Origin: Acidovorax sp. 107
GTDB lineage: Bacteria > Pseudomonadota > Gammaproteobacteria > Burkholderiales > Burkholderiaceae_C
NCBI RefSeq assembly: GCF_003058055.1
Contig: NZ_QBTZ01000001.1
Coordinates: forward strand, 3,676,001 to 3,740,000
Direction: 5' to 3'
Length of the DNA: 64,000 nt
The notes under the pieces are model-generated. The model was given only the letters and a program-made list of their open reading frames with translations, did no database searches and was not told the DNA's origin. The translations under genes and the position numbers were made by a program. This document shows positions 1 to 7,661 of this stretch, piece after piece. Positions within the stretch are counted from its first letter, which is position 1; every line of letters begins with the position of its first letter.

Positions 1-468
1 TACCTGTACCCAGAATACGTCTTTGGCACCTGCGTCGATGACCGCACAGACTTTGTCCAGAGCCCCTTCGAGTGCGGCCTGACCGGACGCCGCCCGCCAG
101 CCGAGGGTGCTTTGGATTTTGGTTGAAAACGGATAGGGCGCTTGTTGATTAAGCACTGGGTGCTACGAAATGGGGAGCGAATATTCACGCCCGCACCCCC
201 GCGCCCTCCATCCACCGCCGCCGTCGAGTGCATGGCATGGTGACCCTGGGCGAGCAGCGCGAGATCGGGCCCGCCGTGAGCCACCGAATCCTCGAAGCCG
301 CGCTGCAAGCGGTTGCGGGCGGTTAGGGCGGGCATGCGCTCGCCCCTTTCGCTCCGCATTTCGCGCCGCGCAGCGGCGTTTCGTCGCAGGGCGCTGGAGC
401 CCGCCGGTTGTGCCGCCTACAGTGCCGTCAAGCCGCCCCTCTGGGTGGCATTTGACGAAAGGCGCACC
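1..468. other. left-edge region without an assignable gene
   Basis: No gene in the first 468 bases can be assigned with confidence. A plus-strand frame is open from the edge to a stop at 121-123 (41 codons, rich in C/G at third positions). The opposite strand is also open from a GTG near 156 out through the left edge. Either could be a gene end or start. A short plus-strand frame ending at 326 reads like a protein C-terminus but has no recognisable family. A small inverted repeat, AGCAC-TGG-GTGCT, lies near 152-164. The last 150 bases precede the GTG start at 469. Confidence 0.3.
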
Positions 469-1551
469 GTGACCCTCATCTTCTTTCTGGCCCTCCGCTC
501 TGCATGGCGAAAGGCCCGTGCCCCGCTGCTGGCGGCTTTTGTGGCGCTGCTGGCCTGGGCCACGCCGGCCTCGGCCCAGTACGCCGGCCTGCGCACCCTG
601 GTGGTCCCTGGCGCCCAGCCCGTGACCGTGGCACTGTTCTACCCCACCCCGGTGGTGGCGCGCACCCAGCCCATGGGCCCGTGGCGGCCCGTGGTCACGC
701 CGGGCGCGCCGGTGGCAGCCGCGCCCCTCAAGGGCTTGATCCTCATCTCGCACGGCACCGGCGGCCATGAACTGGGCCACCACAACCTGGCCACGCGCCT
801 GGCGGCCGACGGCTATCTGGTGGCTGCACTGCGCCACCCGGGCGACAACTGGGAAGACCGGTCGATGATCACCTCGGGCCACTACTTCAGCGAGCGCCCC
901 CGCCAGGTGAGCCGCGTGCTGGACGCGCTGCTGGCCAGCCCCGAATGGGGCCCCCGCATTCCGGCCGGGCACATTGGCGCCGTGGGGCACTCGGCGGGTG
1001 GCTACACCGTGCTGGCCCTCGCTGGCGCACAGGCAGAACCGGCCCGTGCGGCGCAGCATTGCGGCAGCGTGTCGGACGACCCTGGCTTTTGCAGCCTGGG
1101 CAAGCTCCCGAGCCGTGCCCAGTCTGGTCAGGCCGCGCCGGCTGCTGCCGCTGCGGCGCCCGCGCAGGGCTCCGCCGTCGTGCAGGACGGCCCGCTGGTC
1201 TCGGTGGCAGACCCCCGCATCCGCGCCGTGGTGGCCATGGCGCCCATGGCGGTGGTGTTCACGCAGGGCAGCCTGAAGGCCATCAGCGTGCCCGTGCGGC
1301 TGATGGTGGCCGAGCGTGATGCCGTGCTCACCGGCAAGTACCACGGCGGCTACGTGGCGGCCCAACTGCCCTCCGCACAGGCCAGCACGGTGCCGGGAGC
1401 AGGCCACTTTGCCTTCATGGCCCAGTCCGTCTGGCCGCTGGCCTCCGAGGCGGGAGACGCCGCCGCCAACCCCGAGGGCTTCGACCGCGTGGCCTACCAC
1501 GCCACACTGGAGAACGAGGTGGTGGAGTTTCTGGCGAGGCAGCTGCGTTGA
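469..1551 (+). CDS. exported alpha/beta-hydrolase (dienelactone-hydrolase/PAF-AH-like)
   Basis: This is a 360-residue secreted or periplasmic hydrolase of unknown substrate. The GTG start is chosen because it has a GAAAGG ribosome site and gives a clean signal peptide: a basic stretch, a hydrophobic core, and cleavage after Ala-Ser-Ala around residue 36. The fold is marked by the oxyanion segment SHGTGG (94-99), the nucleophile elbow GHSAGG with Ser175, an Asp in the AERDAV segment and a His in the GAGHF segment near the C-terminus. A low-complexity Ala/Pro insertion sits between the elbow and the acid residue. Predicted dienelactone-hydrolase-like proteins of this type act on esters or lactones; no substrate can be read from the context. 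Confidence 0.85.
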   Translation: MTLIFFLALRSAWRKARAPLLAAFVALLAWATPASAQYAGLRTLVVPGAQPVTVALFYPTPVVARTQPMGPWRPVVTPGAPVAAAPLKGLILISHGTGGHELGHHNLATRLAADGYLVAALRHPGDNWEDRSMITSGHYFSERPRQVSRVLDALLASPEWGPRIPAGHIGAVGHSAGGYTVLALAGAQAEPARAAQHCGSVSDDPGFCSLGKLPSRAQSGQAAPAAAAAAPAQGSAVVQDGPLVSVADPRIRAVVAMAPMAVVFTQGSLKAISVPVRLMVAERDAVLTGKYHGGYVAAQLPSAQASTVPGAGHFAFMAQSVWPLASEAGDAAANPEGFDRVAYHATLENEVVEFLARQLR

Positions 1552-1695
1552 AGGTCTGCGGCGACGGCACGCACGGCAATGCCATGCTGTAAGCCAATGC
1601 CGCCAACCTGCGCGCACCGTGGGACAAAGGGCCCCATGGCTGGTAGGGTGTCGTTTTCTGTTCTCCCGATCAACGCCACAACGAAAGCGACACCC

Positions 1696-2376
1696 ATGGC
1701 ACACATCCTCATGGTTCTGACGTCCCACGACCAACTGGGCGATACCGGCAAAAAGACGGGCTTCTGGCTGGAAGAGTTTGCCGCTCCGTACTACGTGTTT
1801 AAGGACGCAGGCGCGCAGATCACGCTCGCATCGCCCCACGGCGGCCAGCCGCCGCTAGACCCCAAGAGCGACGACGAAAGTGCCCAGACTGCTGCCACGC
1901 GCCGCTTCAAGGCCGATGCCGCCGCGCAACAGCAGCTGGCCAGCACCGTGCCTCTATCGAGCGTGAAGGCCGGGGACTTTGATGCCGTGTTCTACCCCGG
2001 CGGCCACGGCCCGCTGTGGGACCTGGCCGAAGACGCGCAGTCCATCGCCCTTATTGAAAACACCTTTGCCGCAGGCAAGCCGCTCGCGCTGGTGTGCCAC
2101 GCACCGGGCGTGCTGCGCCACACCAAGGCGCCCGATGGGTCGCCCCTGGTCAAGGGCAAGAAGGTGACGGGGTTTACCAATACCGAAGAAGACGCGGTGC
2201 AGTTGACAAAGATCGTGCCGTTCCTGGTGGAAGACATGCTCAAGGCCAACGGGGGCGTGTATTCCAAAGGCCCTGACTGGGCGCCTTATGTGCTGACCGA
2301 TGGCACGCTGATTACGGGGCAAAACCCGGCGTCGTCAGAGCAGGGTGCACACGCTTTGCTCCAGCAACTGGGTTAA
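1696..2376 (+). CDS. DJ-1/PfpI family protein (type 1 glutamine amidotransferase-like)
   Basis: A 226-residue cytoplasmic protein of the DJ-1/PfpI superfamily, closest in style to the Hsp31/glyoxalase III and protein-deglycase branch. The nucleophile elbow is LVCHAPG with Cys134 followed by His135; the acidic partner is likely Glu26 or Glu27 in the WLEEF segment. The PGGHGP loop at 101-106 is also typical. The start at 1696 is preferred over earlier in-frame codons because conserved family sequence begins at once (AHILMVLTS) and a GAAAG ribosome site precedes it. It ends in front of a strong terminator. Likely role: detoxifying methylglyoxal or repairing glycated molecules; this is inferred from the family. 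Confidence 0.85.
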   Translation: MAHILMVLTSHDQLGDTGKKTGFWLEEFAAPYYVFKDAGAQITLASPHGGQPPLDPKSDDESAQTAATRRFKADAAAQQQLASTVPLSSVKAGDFDAVFYPGGHGPLWDLAEDAQSIALIENTFAAGKPLALVCHAPGVLRHTKAPDGSPLVKGKKVTGFTNTEEDAVQLTKIVPFLVEDMLKANGGVYSKGPDWAPYVLTDGTLITGQNPASSEQGAHALLQQLG

Positions 2377-2380
2377 TAAG

Positions 2381-2407
2381 AAAAAAGGGGCTTCGGCCCC
2401 TTTTTTT
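2381..2407 (+). terminator. rho-independent terminator after the DJ-1/PfpI gene
   Basis: A stem of A-rich sequence plus GGGGC, a TTCG tetraloop, GCCCC and a run of seven T. The A/T flanks make it usable in both directions, so it may also serve the leftward LysR gene that ends at 2552. Confidence 0.9.
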
Positions 2408-2460
2408 GCGCTGTGCGTACGCACGGGGTGTCCGTGGCGCAGATTTGAAAAGGAAATGAC

Positions 2461-2500
2461 CGCTAGTGCTTGATGCATAAGCGCAAGCAGCTATCAAATT
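2461..2500 (-). repeat. dispersed short repeat of Comamonadaceae type, copy 1
   Basis: Read on the minus strand this is TTTGATAGCTGCTTGCGCTT followed by ATGCATCAAGCACTAGCG. It shares the order GATAGC ... GCGCTT ... (G/A)C(G/A)CTAG with copies near 9377, 23635, 39267 and 58831 in this window. It lies between two convergent genes. Confidence 0.7.
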
Positions 2501-2551
2501 GGAAGTGATTGTGCGGTGCTGCCTGCCGTTGGCCCGCACAGCGTTCCCGCT

Positions 2552-3454
2552 TCAATACGGCAGGATGCCCGGCAACAGCGGGCGGTCCAGCCGGTGGCGC
2601 CACCACTTGAGCGCCTCGCCCATGTGCTCGGGCCGCCAGGCCAGCCAGAAGGTTTCGTCCGGGCGGGGCTCCTCCACCTGCAGCTCCACCAGAATGCCGG
2701 TCTCCAGCTCCACGCGCACACAGGCGCGCGGCACAAAACCGTGGCCAAGACCGGCGGCCTGGCAAGCGATCTTGGCCTGCATCGATGGCACGGTGATGCG
2801 GCGCTGGCCCGACAGCAACCCCACCGTGCGGTCGTTCAGCGAGCGCGCCCCGTCGCCCACCACCACGGCCGTGTGTTCCAGCAAGTCGCTGCGCGTGAGC
2901 GGCCGCTGCAGCTTGGCCAGCGGGTGTGTGGCCGTCACGCAGAACGCAAAGGCCAGGCTGCCCACGGCCACTGCCTTGTAGCCGCCGCCCGCAGGGCCTT
3001 CGCCTGCGGCCACGACGATGTCTGCGCGCCCTTCGCGCAACGCCTCCCAGGTGCCTGTCAAGGCTTCGCTGCTGATGCGCAGGCGCGTGCCGCAGTGCAG
3101 GTCTTCAAACGCGCAGATGTCCTGGTTGAACGCGTGTGTGGGGATGAGCGAGTCGTGCATCAGCCGCAGTTCGGACTCAAAGCCCGTGGCGATCTGCCGC
3201 ATCCGCGATTCAAGCTGCTGCGCGGCCGCCAGCAGCCAGCGCCCCTCCTTGAGCATCTCTTGCCCGGCCGGCGTGAGCGTGACGCGCGGACCGTTGCGGA
3301 TGAACAGGGCCAAGCCCAGCTGGTCTTCCAGCTTGCTCACGGCGTATGAGATGGTGGACGGCACCTTGTGCAGCCGCTCGGAGGCGCCTGCAAACGAGCC
3401 GTGGCGGGCAATGGCGTCGATGGTTTCTATGGCTTCCAGCGTGAGCTTCAACAT
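2552..3454 (-). CDS. LysR-family transcriptional regulator divergent from pirin
   Basis: A 300-residue LysR regulator of usual length. The N-terminal winged helix-turn-helix covers about residues 5-65, with the recognition region around ASERLHKVPSTISYAVSKLE. The remainder is a periplasmic-binding-protein-like effector domain. It is transcribed away from the pirin gene, and the shared 185-base gap holds a perfect 8-bp inverted repeat (3476-3496) ending 21 bases before the start codon. The usual LysR logic would be autoregulation plus control of the pirin-isochorismatase-amidohydrolase genes. The effector is unknown. Confidence 0.9.
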   Translation of the reverse strand: MLKLTLEAIETIDAIARHGSFAGASERLHKVPSTISYAVSKLEDQLGLALFIRNGPRVTLTPAGQEMLKEGRWLLAAAQQLESRMRQIATGFESELRLMHDSLIPTHAFNQDICAFEDLHCGTRLRISSEALTGTWEALREGRADIVVAAGEGPAGGGYKAVAVGSLAFAFCVTATHPLAKLQRPLTRSDLLEHTAVVVGDGARSLNDRTVGLLSGQRRITVPSMQAKIACQAAGLGHGFVPRACVRVELETGILVELQVEEPRPDETFWLAWRPEHMGEALKWWRHRLDRPLLPGILPY

Positions 3455-3475
3455 GGCCCTAATTCCTTGATCTGA

Positions 3476-3496
3476 ATCATCGAAATTATCGATGAT
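3476..3496. promoter_or_regulatory. candidate LysR operator
   Basis: ATCATCGA-AATTA-TCGATGAT is a perfect inverted repeat with 8-bp arms and a 5-bp spacer. It lies in the divergent gap between the LysR gene and pirin and contains the T-N11-A spacing expected of LysR sites. It is close to the regulator's own start, which suits autorepression. The call is from symmetry and position only. Confidence 0.6.
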
Positions 3497-3639
3497 GAAT
3501 GGCTAAACCTTTCAATCTGATGCCTGCTGATGCGCCGGATACTTCATCCATCGCAGCACTAAATACCAATGAAATCGAGCAAATTTCAAAGCGACCACCC
3601 AGTGTGAAATTCATCGACAGATATTGAAAGAAAGACACC

Positions 3640-4368
3640 ATGCTCGACATCCGCAAGGCCCAACACCGCGGCAACGCCAACCACGGCTGGCTCCATTCGC
3701 GCCACACCTTCTCGTTTGGTCACTACCACGACGCCAACCAGCAAGGCTTTTCCGACCTGCTGGTCATCAACGACGACCACGTGGCCCCGGGCAAGGGTTT
3801 TGGCACCCACCCGCACCGCGACATGGAAATCTTCTCGTATGTGCTGGAAGGCGCGTTGGAGCACAAGGACTCCATGGGCACGGGCTCGGTCATCCGCCCC
3901 GGCGACGTGCAGATGATGAGCGCCGGCACCGGCGTGCGCCACAGCGAGTTCAACCATTCGGGTGTTGAGCCCGTGCACTTCCTGCAGATCTGGATCGTGC
4001 CCGGCCACCGCGGCGCCGAGCCCCGCTACCAGCAGGTGCATTTCAGCGAGGCCGACAAGCGCGGCCGCCTGCGCCAGATCATCTCGCCCGAAGGGGCCGA
4101 CGGATCGCTGGCCGTGCACCAGGACGCCCGCGTCTACGCCGGCTTGTTCGACGGCAGCGAAGAATCGGCCGATCTGGACGTGGGCCCGGGCCGCAACGTG
4201 TATGTGCACGTGGCCCGCGGCAGCCTGGAGGTGAACGGCGAGCGGCTGGCCGAGGGTGACGGCGCCCGCATCCGCGACGCCGGGGCCCTGCGCTTTGCCA
4301 ACGGCGAAGGTGCCGAGGTGCTGGTGTTCGACCTGCGGCCGAACGAGCTGCCCACGATGCCGCACTGA
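3640..4368 (+). CDS. pirin family protein (YhhW/quercetinase-like bicupin)
   Basis: A 242-residue pirin. The N-terminal cupin has the metal-binding pattern HPHRDMEI (histidines near 57 and 59), with a later His in the GVRHSEFNHS segment and a Glu in between; the C-terminal cupin is the degenerate pirin_C-like half. Characterised relatives such as E. coli YhhW cleave quercetin oxidatively in vitro. A GAAAG ribosome site lies upstream of the ATG. It heads a rightward set of genes: isochorismatase-like hydrolase, amidohydrolase, DoxX and MFS. In this context it may handle a flavonoid- or quinone-like compound or act as a redox sensor; neither is shown by sequence. Confidence 0.9.
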   Translation: MLDIRKAQHRGNANHGWLHSRHTFSFGHYHDANQQGFSDLLVINDDHVAPGKGFGTHPHRDMEIFSYVLEGALEHKDSMGTGSVIRPGDVQMMSAGTGVRHSEFNHSGVEPVHFLQIWIVPGHRGAEPRYQQVHFSEADKRGRLRQIISPEGADGSLAVHQDARVYAGLFDGSEESADLDVGPGRNVYVHVARGSLEVNGERLAEGDGARIRDAGALRFANGEGAEVLVFDLRPNELPTMPH

Positions 4369-4502
4369 GCGAATGGGCGCCCTGGAGCGCGGGTGGGTGG
4401 GCGATGTCGCCCATTCCTCCCGCGCCGGCCCGCCGCATTGCCTTGTCTCGTTTTTGTTCTTCTTCTCGACGTACTTCATCTTCAATTTCCAGGGAGCTCA
4501 CC

Positions 4503-5192
4503 ATGACCCACGCCAACACCACGACTGCCAGCGCCACCGCCCGCCTCGTTGCCTACGCCAAGCCCGGTGCCACGCTGCTGAACGCCGACGACCACGCCCT
4601 GGTCATGATCGACTTCCAGTCGCAGATGGCCTTCGCCACGCACTCCATCGATGCGATCACGCTGCGCTCCAACGCCGGCCTGGTGGCCAGCGCAGCCGCC
4701 GGTTTCGGTGTCTCCACCATCCTCACCACCGTGGCCGAGAAGAGCTTCAGCGGCCCCATGTTCGAGGAAGTGACCGCGCCGTTCCCCGGCCATGCGCTGC
4801 TGGACCGCACCTCCATGAACACCTGGGAGGACGAGGCGGTGATCGCCCGCATCAACGCCATCGGCAAGCCGCGCATCGTGCTGGCAGGCCTATGGACCAG
4901 CGTGTGCATCGTGGGCCCCGCGCTGTCGGCGCTGGACCAGGGCTTTGAGGTGTATGTGATCGCCGATGCCTGCGGCGACATCTCGGCCGAAGCCCACAAC
5001 CGCGCCATGGAGCGCATGGTGCAGGCCGGCGCGCGCCCCATCACGGCCTTGCAGTACCTGCTGGAGCTGCAGCGCGACTGGGCACGCGGCGAGACGTACG
5101 ACATGACGACGGGCATCGCCAGGAAGTTCGGCGGCGGCTATGGCCTGGGCATCACCTACGCCAAGACCATGTTCAACGCCCACGAAGGCTAA
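4503..5192 (+). CDS. isochorismatase-family cysteine hydrolase (YcaC-like)
   Basis: A 229-residue cysteine hydrolase. Key family residues are visible: Asp in MIDFQ (near 37), Lys in EKSFS, and the nucleophile Cys in TSVCIV. The overall pattern, with a GLWTSVCI strand and a long C-terminal extension ending GLGITYAKTMF, matches YcaC-type hydrolases, whose natural substrate is unknown. The start at 4503 is chosen because AGGGAGC lies at proper distance. It lies 134 bases after pirin and ends directly on the first A of a 125-nt palindrome. It is probably cotranscribed with pirin. Confidence 0.88.
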   Translation: MTHANTTTASATARLVAYAKPGATLLNADDHALVMIDFQSQMAFATHSIDAITLRSNAGLVASAAAGFGVSTILTTVAEKSFSGPMFEEVTAPFPGHALLDRTSMNTWEDEAVIARINAIGKPRIVLAGLWTSVCIVGPALSALDQGFEVYVIADACGDISAEAHNRAMERMVQAGARPITALQYLLELQRDWARGETYDMTTGIARKFGGGYGLGITYAKTMFNAHEG

Positions 5193-5315
5193 AAAAGGGT
5201 GCATTGGCCTACTGCGCGACCCGATCCCGCACCTGCGGCTCTCGCCGTACGCTTGTACGGCTGCGGTCCTCGATGCAGGCTCGGGCCGCTCGCTACGGCC
5301 ACTGCACCCTTTTTT
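5191..5315. repeat. 125-nt near-symmetrical palindrome (long hairpin)
   Basis: The outer arms AAAAAAGGGTGCA (5191-5203) and TGCACCCTTTTTT (5303-5315) are perfectly complementary. GGCC pairs with GGCC just inside (5206-5209, 5297-5300). The apex is a perfect GCCGTAC-GCTT-GTACGGC hairpin (5244-5261), centred almost exactly on the centre of the outer arms. The connecting arms are also partly complementary, so the whole segment can fold as one long hairpin ending in a T run. It can act as a terminator or processing site, but its size and symmetry also suit a small repeat element. Confidence 0.75.
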
Positions 5316-5355
5316 GCACTCTGCCATCGCTGAAATTCTTGAAGGCCTGGACACC

Positions 5356-7248
5356 ATGACCCAACCCGCCATCACCCCTGACCTCATCCTGCGCAATGGG
5401 CGCTTCACCACGCTGGACCGCGCCAACCCCGTGGCCAGTGCGGTCGCCATTGCACAAGGGCGCTTCACGCACGTTGGCGACGACCGCGAAGTGATGGCGC
5501 TGGCCGGTGCGGGCACGCGGGTCATCGACCTGGGCGGGCGCAGCGTGCTGCCGGGGCTCATCGACAACCACCTGCACATCATTCGCGGCGGGCTCAACTT
5601 CAACATGGAGCTGCGCTGGGACGGCGTGAAGAGCCTGGCCGACGCCATGGCCATGCTCAAGCGCCAGGTGGCCGCGACGCCCGCGCCGCAGTGGGTGCGC
5701 GTGGTGGGCGGTTTCACCGAGCACCAGTTCGTGGAAAAGCGTCTGCCCACGCTGGCCGAGCTGAATGCCGTGGCGCCCGACACCCCCGTGTTCATCCTGC
5801 ACCTGTACGACCGCGCGCTGCTCAACGGCGCCGCGCTGCGCGCCGTGGGCTACGGCAAGGACACGCCCGCGCCGCCCGGCGGCGAGATCGTGCGCGACAG
5901 CGCGGGCAACCCCACGGGCCTGCTGCTGGCCAAGCCCAACGCGGCCATCCTGTATGCCACGCTGGCCAAGGGCCCCAGGCTGCCGCACGACTACCAGGTC
6001 AACTCCACGCGCCACTTCATGCGCGAACTCAACCGCCTGGGCGTGACGGGCGCCATCGACGCGGGCGGCGGCATGCAGAACTACCCGGACGACTACGACG
6101 TCATCCAGGAGCTGGCCGATGCCGACCAGCTCACCATTCGCCTGGCCTACAACCTGTTCACGCAAAAGCCGAAGCAGGAGAAGGAAGACTTCCTGAACTG
6201 GACGGCCACCTCGCAGTACAAGCAGGGCACGGACTACTTCCGACACAACGGCGCGGGCGAGATGCTGGTGTTCTCTGCCGCTGACTTCGAGGACTTCCGC
6301 CAACCCCAGCCCGAGCTGGCGCCTGGCATGGAGGGCGAGCTGGAAGAGGTGGTGCGTATCCTGGCCCAGAACCGCTGGCCCTGGCGCATGCACGCCACCT
6401 ACGACGAGACCATCGAGCGCGCGCTCAACGTGTTCGAGAAGGTCAACCAGGACACACCGCTGGCCGGCCTGAACTGGTTCTTTGACCACGCCGAGACCAT
6501 TTCGGAAAAATCCATTGACCGCATCGCCGCCCTGGGCGGCGGCGTGGCCGTGCAGCACCGCATGGCCTACCAGGGCGAGTACTTTGTCGAGCGCTACGGC
6601 GCCGCGGCGGCCGAGGCCACGCCCCCGGTCAAGCGCATGCTGGAGAAGGGCGTCAACGTGTCCGCCGGCACCGACGCCACCCGCGTGGCCAGCTACAACC
6701 CCTGGGTGTCGCTGTCCTGGCTCGTGACCGGCAAGACGGTGGGCGGCCTGCAGCTCACGCCGCAGCGCAACTGCCTCACCCGCGACCAGGCCCTGCGCAT
6801 GTGGACCGAGAACGTCACCTGGTTCAGCAACGAGCAGGGCAAGAAGGGCTGCATCGAAGCGGGCCAGCTGGCCGACCTCGTCGTGCCCGACCGCGACTTC
6901 TTTGCCTGCCCCGAATCCGACATCGCCGACACCTCGTCGTTGCTGACCGTGGTGGGCGGCAAGGTCGTCTACGGCGCGGGTGAATTTTCGGACTTCGACG
7001 AATCGGCCCCACCGCTCGCCATGCCCGATTGGTCGCCTGTGCGCACCTTCGGCGGCTATGGCGCCTGGGGCGCGCAGGAAGGCGCGCCGCTGCAATCGGT
7101 CCTGCGCAATGCTGCCGCGAACTGCGGTTGCGCCAGCAACTGCAACCTGCACGGCCATGCCCACGCCACGGCCTGGAGCAGCAAGCTGCCGGTGTCCGAC
7201 CTCAAGGGCTTCTGGGGCGCCCTGGGCTGTGCCTGCTGGGCGGTGTGA
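5356..7248 (+). CDS. YtcJ-type amidohydrolase with Cys/His-rich C-terminal tail
   Basis: A 630-residue amidohydrolase_3-family enzyme. The N-terminal strand-rich domain leads to the metal-binding His pair in PGLIDNHLHII; a carboxyl end with SAGTDATR supplies the expected Asp. The last 50 residues are unusual: a Cys-rich stretch (CGCASNCN), then HGHAH, then a final CAC. This lies beyond the fold and looks able to bind metal or form disulfides. ATG 5356 is preferred because the family sequence begins right there and the earlier in-frame codons lie in the palindrome. The stop overlaps the DoxX start (GTGTGA). Substrate unknown; YtcJ relatives cleave amide or formyl groups. Confidence 0.85.
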   Translation: MTQPAITPDLILRNGRFTTLDRANPVASAVAIAQGRFTHVGDDREVMALAGAGTRVIDLGGRSVLPGLIDNHLHIIRGGLNFNMELRWDGVKSLADAMAMLKRQVAATPAPQWVRVVGGFTEHQFVEKRLPTLAELNAVAPDTPVFILHLYDRALLNGAALRAVGYGKDTPAPPGGEIVRDSAGNPTGLLLAKPNAAILYATLAKGPRLPHDYQVNSTRHFMRELNRLGVTGAIDAGGGMQNYPDDYDVIQELADADQLTIRLAYNLFTQKPKQEKEDFLNWTATSQYKQGTDYFRHNGAGEMLVFSAADFEDFRQPQPELAPGMEGELEEVVRILAQNRWPWRMHATYDETIERALNVFEKVNQDTPLAGLNWFFDHAETISEKSIDRIAALGGGVAVQHRMAYQGEYFVERYGAAAAEATPPVKRMLEKGVNVSAGTDATRVASYNPWVSLSWLVTGKTVGGLQLTPQRNCLTRDQALRMWTENVTWFSNEQGKKGCIEAGQLADLVVPDRDFFACPESDIADTSSLLTVVGGKVVYGAGEFSDFDESAPPLAMPDWSPVRTFGGYGAWGAQEGAPLQSVLRNAAANCGCASNCNLHGHAHATAWSSKLPVSDLKGFWGALGCACWAV

Positions 7249-7661
7249 CCGTGCAGCACGCATTGCAATCGGCCGCCACCGCGCCCTGGGTGCAGACGCT
7301 GGCGCTGCTGTGCCTGTGCGCTGCCTACCTGCAGGGCGGCATCGGCAAGGCCCGTGACTTTGCCGGGGCCGTGGCCGAGGTGCGCTCGCTCGGCTTGGCA
7401 CCCGCCGCGCCCATCGCCGCCGCCACGCTGGTGCTGCAGCTCTCGGCCTCGGCGCTCATCCTGTCGGGCTGGTACCGCTGGCTCGGGGCGCTGGCCCTGG
7501 CGGGCTTCACCGTGCTCGCCGCCTTGCTGGCGGACCGCTTCTGGGCTGCGCCGCCACCCGAGCGGCAGCGCAGCGCCAACGCATTCTTTGAACATTGGGG
7601 CCTGGTGGGCGGCATGCTGCTCGTCGCCTGGCACGACCTCGGAGGCCACCATGCCGCATGA
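7245..7661 (+). CDS. DoxX-family membrane protein
   Basis: A 138-residue protein with four hydrophobic segments and the DoxX-like opening ALLCLCAAYLQGGIGKARDF. The GTG at 7245 overlaps the stop of the amidohydrolase (GTGTGA), which implies translational coupling; GTG 7251 is an alternative. DoxX-like proteins are small integral membrane proteins linked to redox or thiosulfate:quinone chemistry, though many have unknown roles. It overlaps the following MFS gene by 11 bases, so amidohydrolase, DoxX and MFS form one transcription unit. Confidence 0.8.
   Translation: MTVQHALQSAATAPWVQTLALLCLCAAYLQGGIGKARDFAGAVAEVRSLGLAPAAPIAAATLVLQLSASALILSGWYRWLGALALAGFTVLAALLADRFWAAPPPERQRSANAFFEHWGLVGGMLLVAWHDLGGHHAA

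Noticed and set aside
5293..7401. 702-codon open frame opposite the amidohydrolase gene
   Set aside because: Low-complexity, Arg/His/Gly-rich translation with no family motif; a typical antisense shadow in GC-rich DNA. The plus strand is clearly coding.
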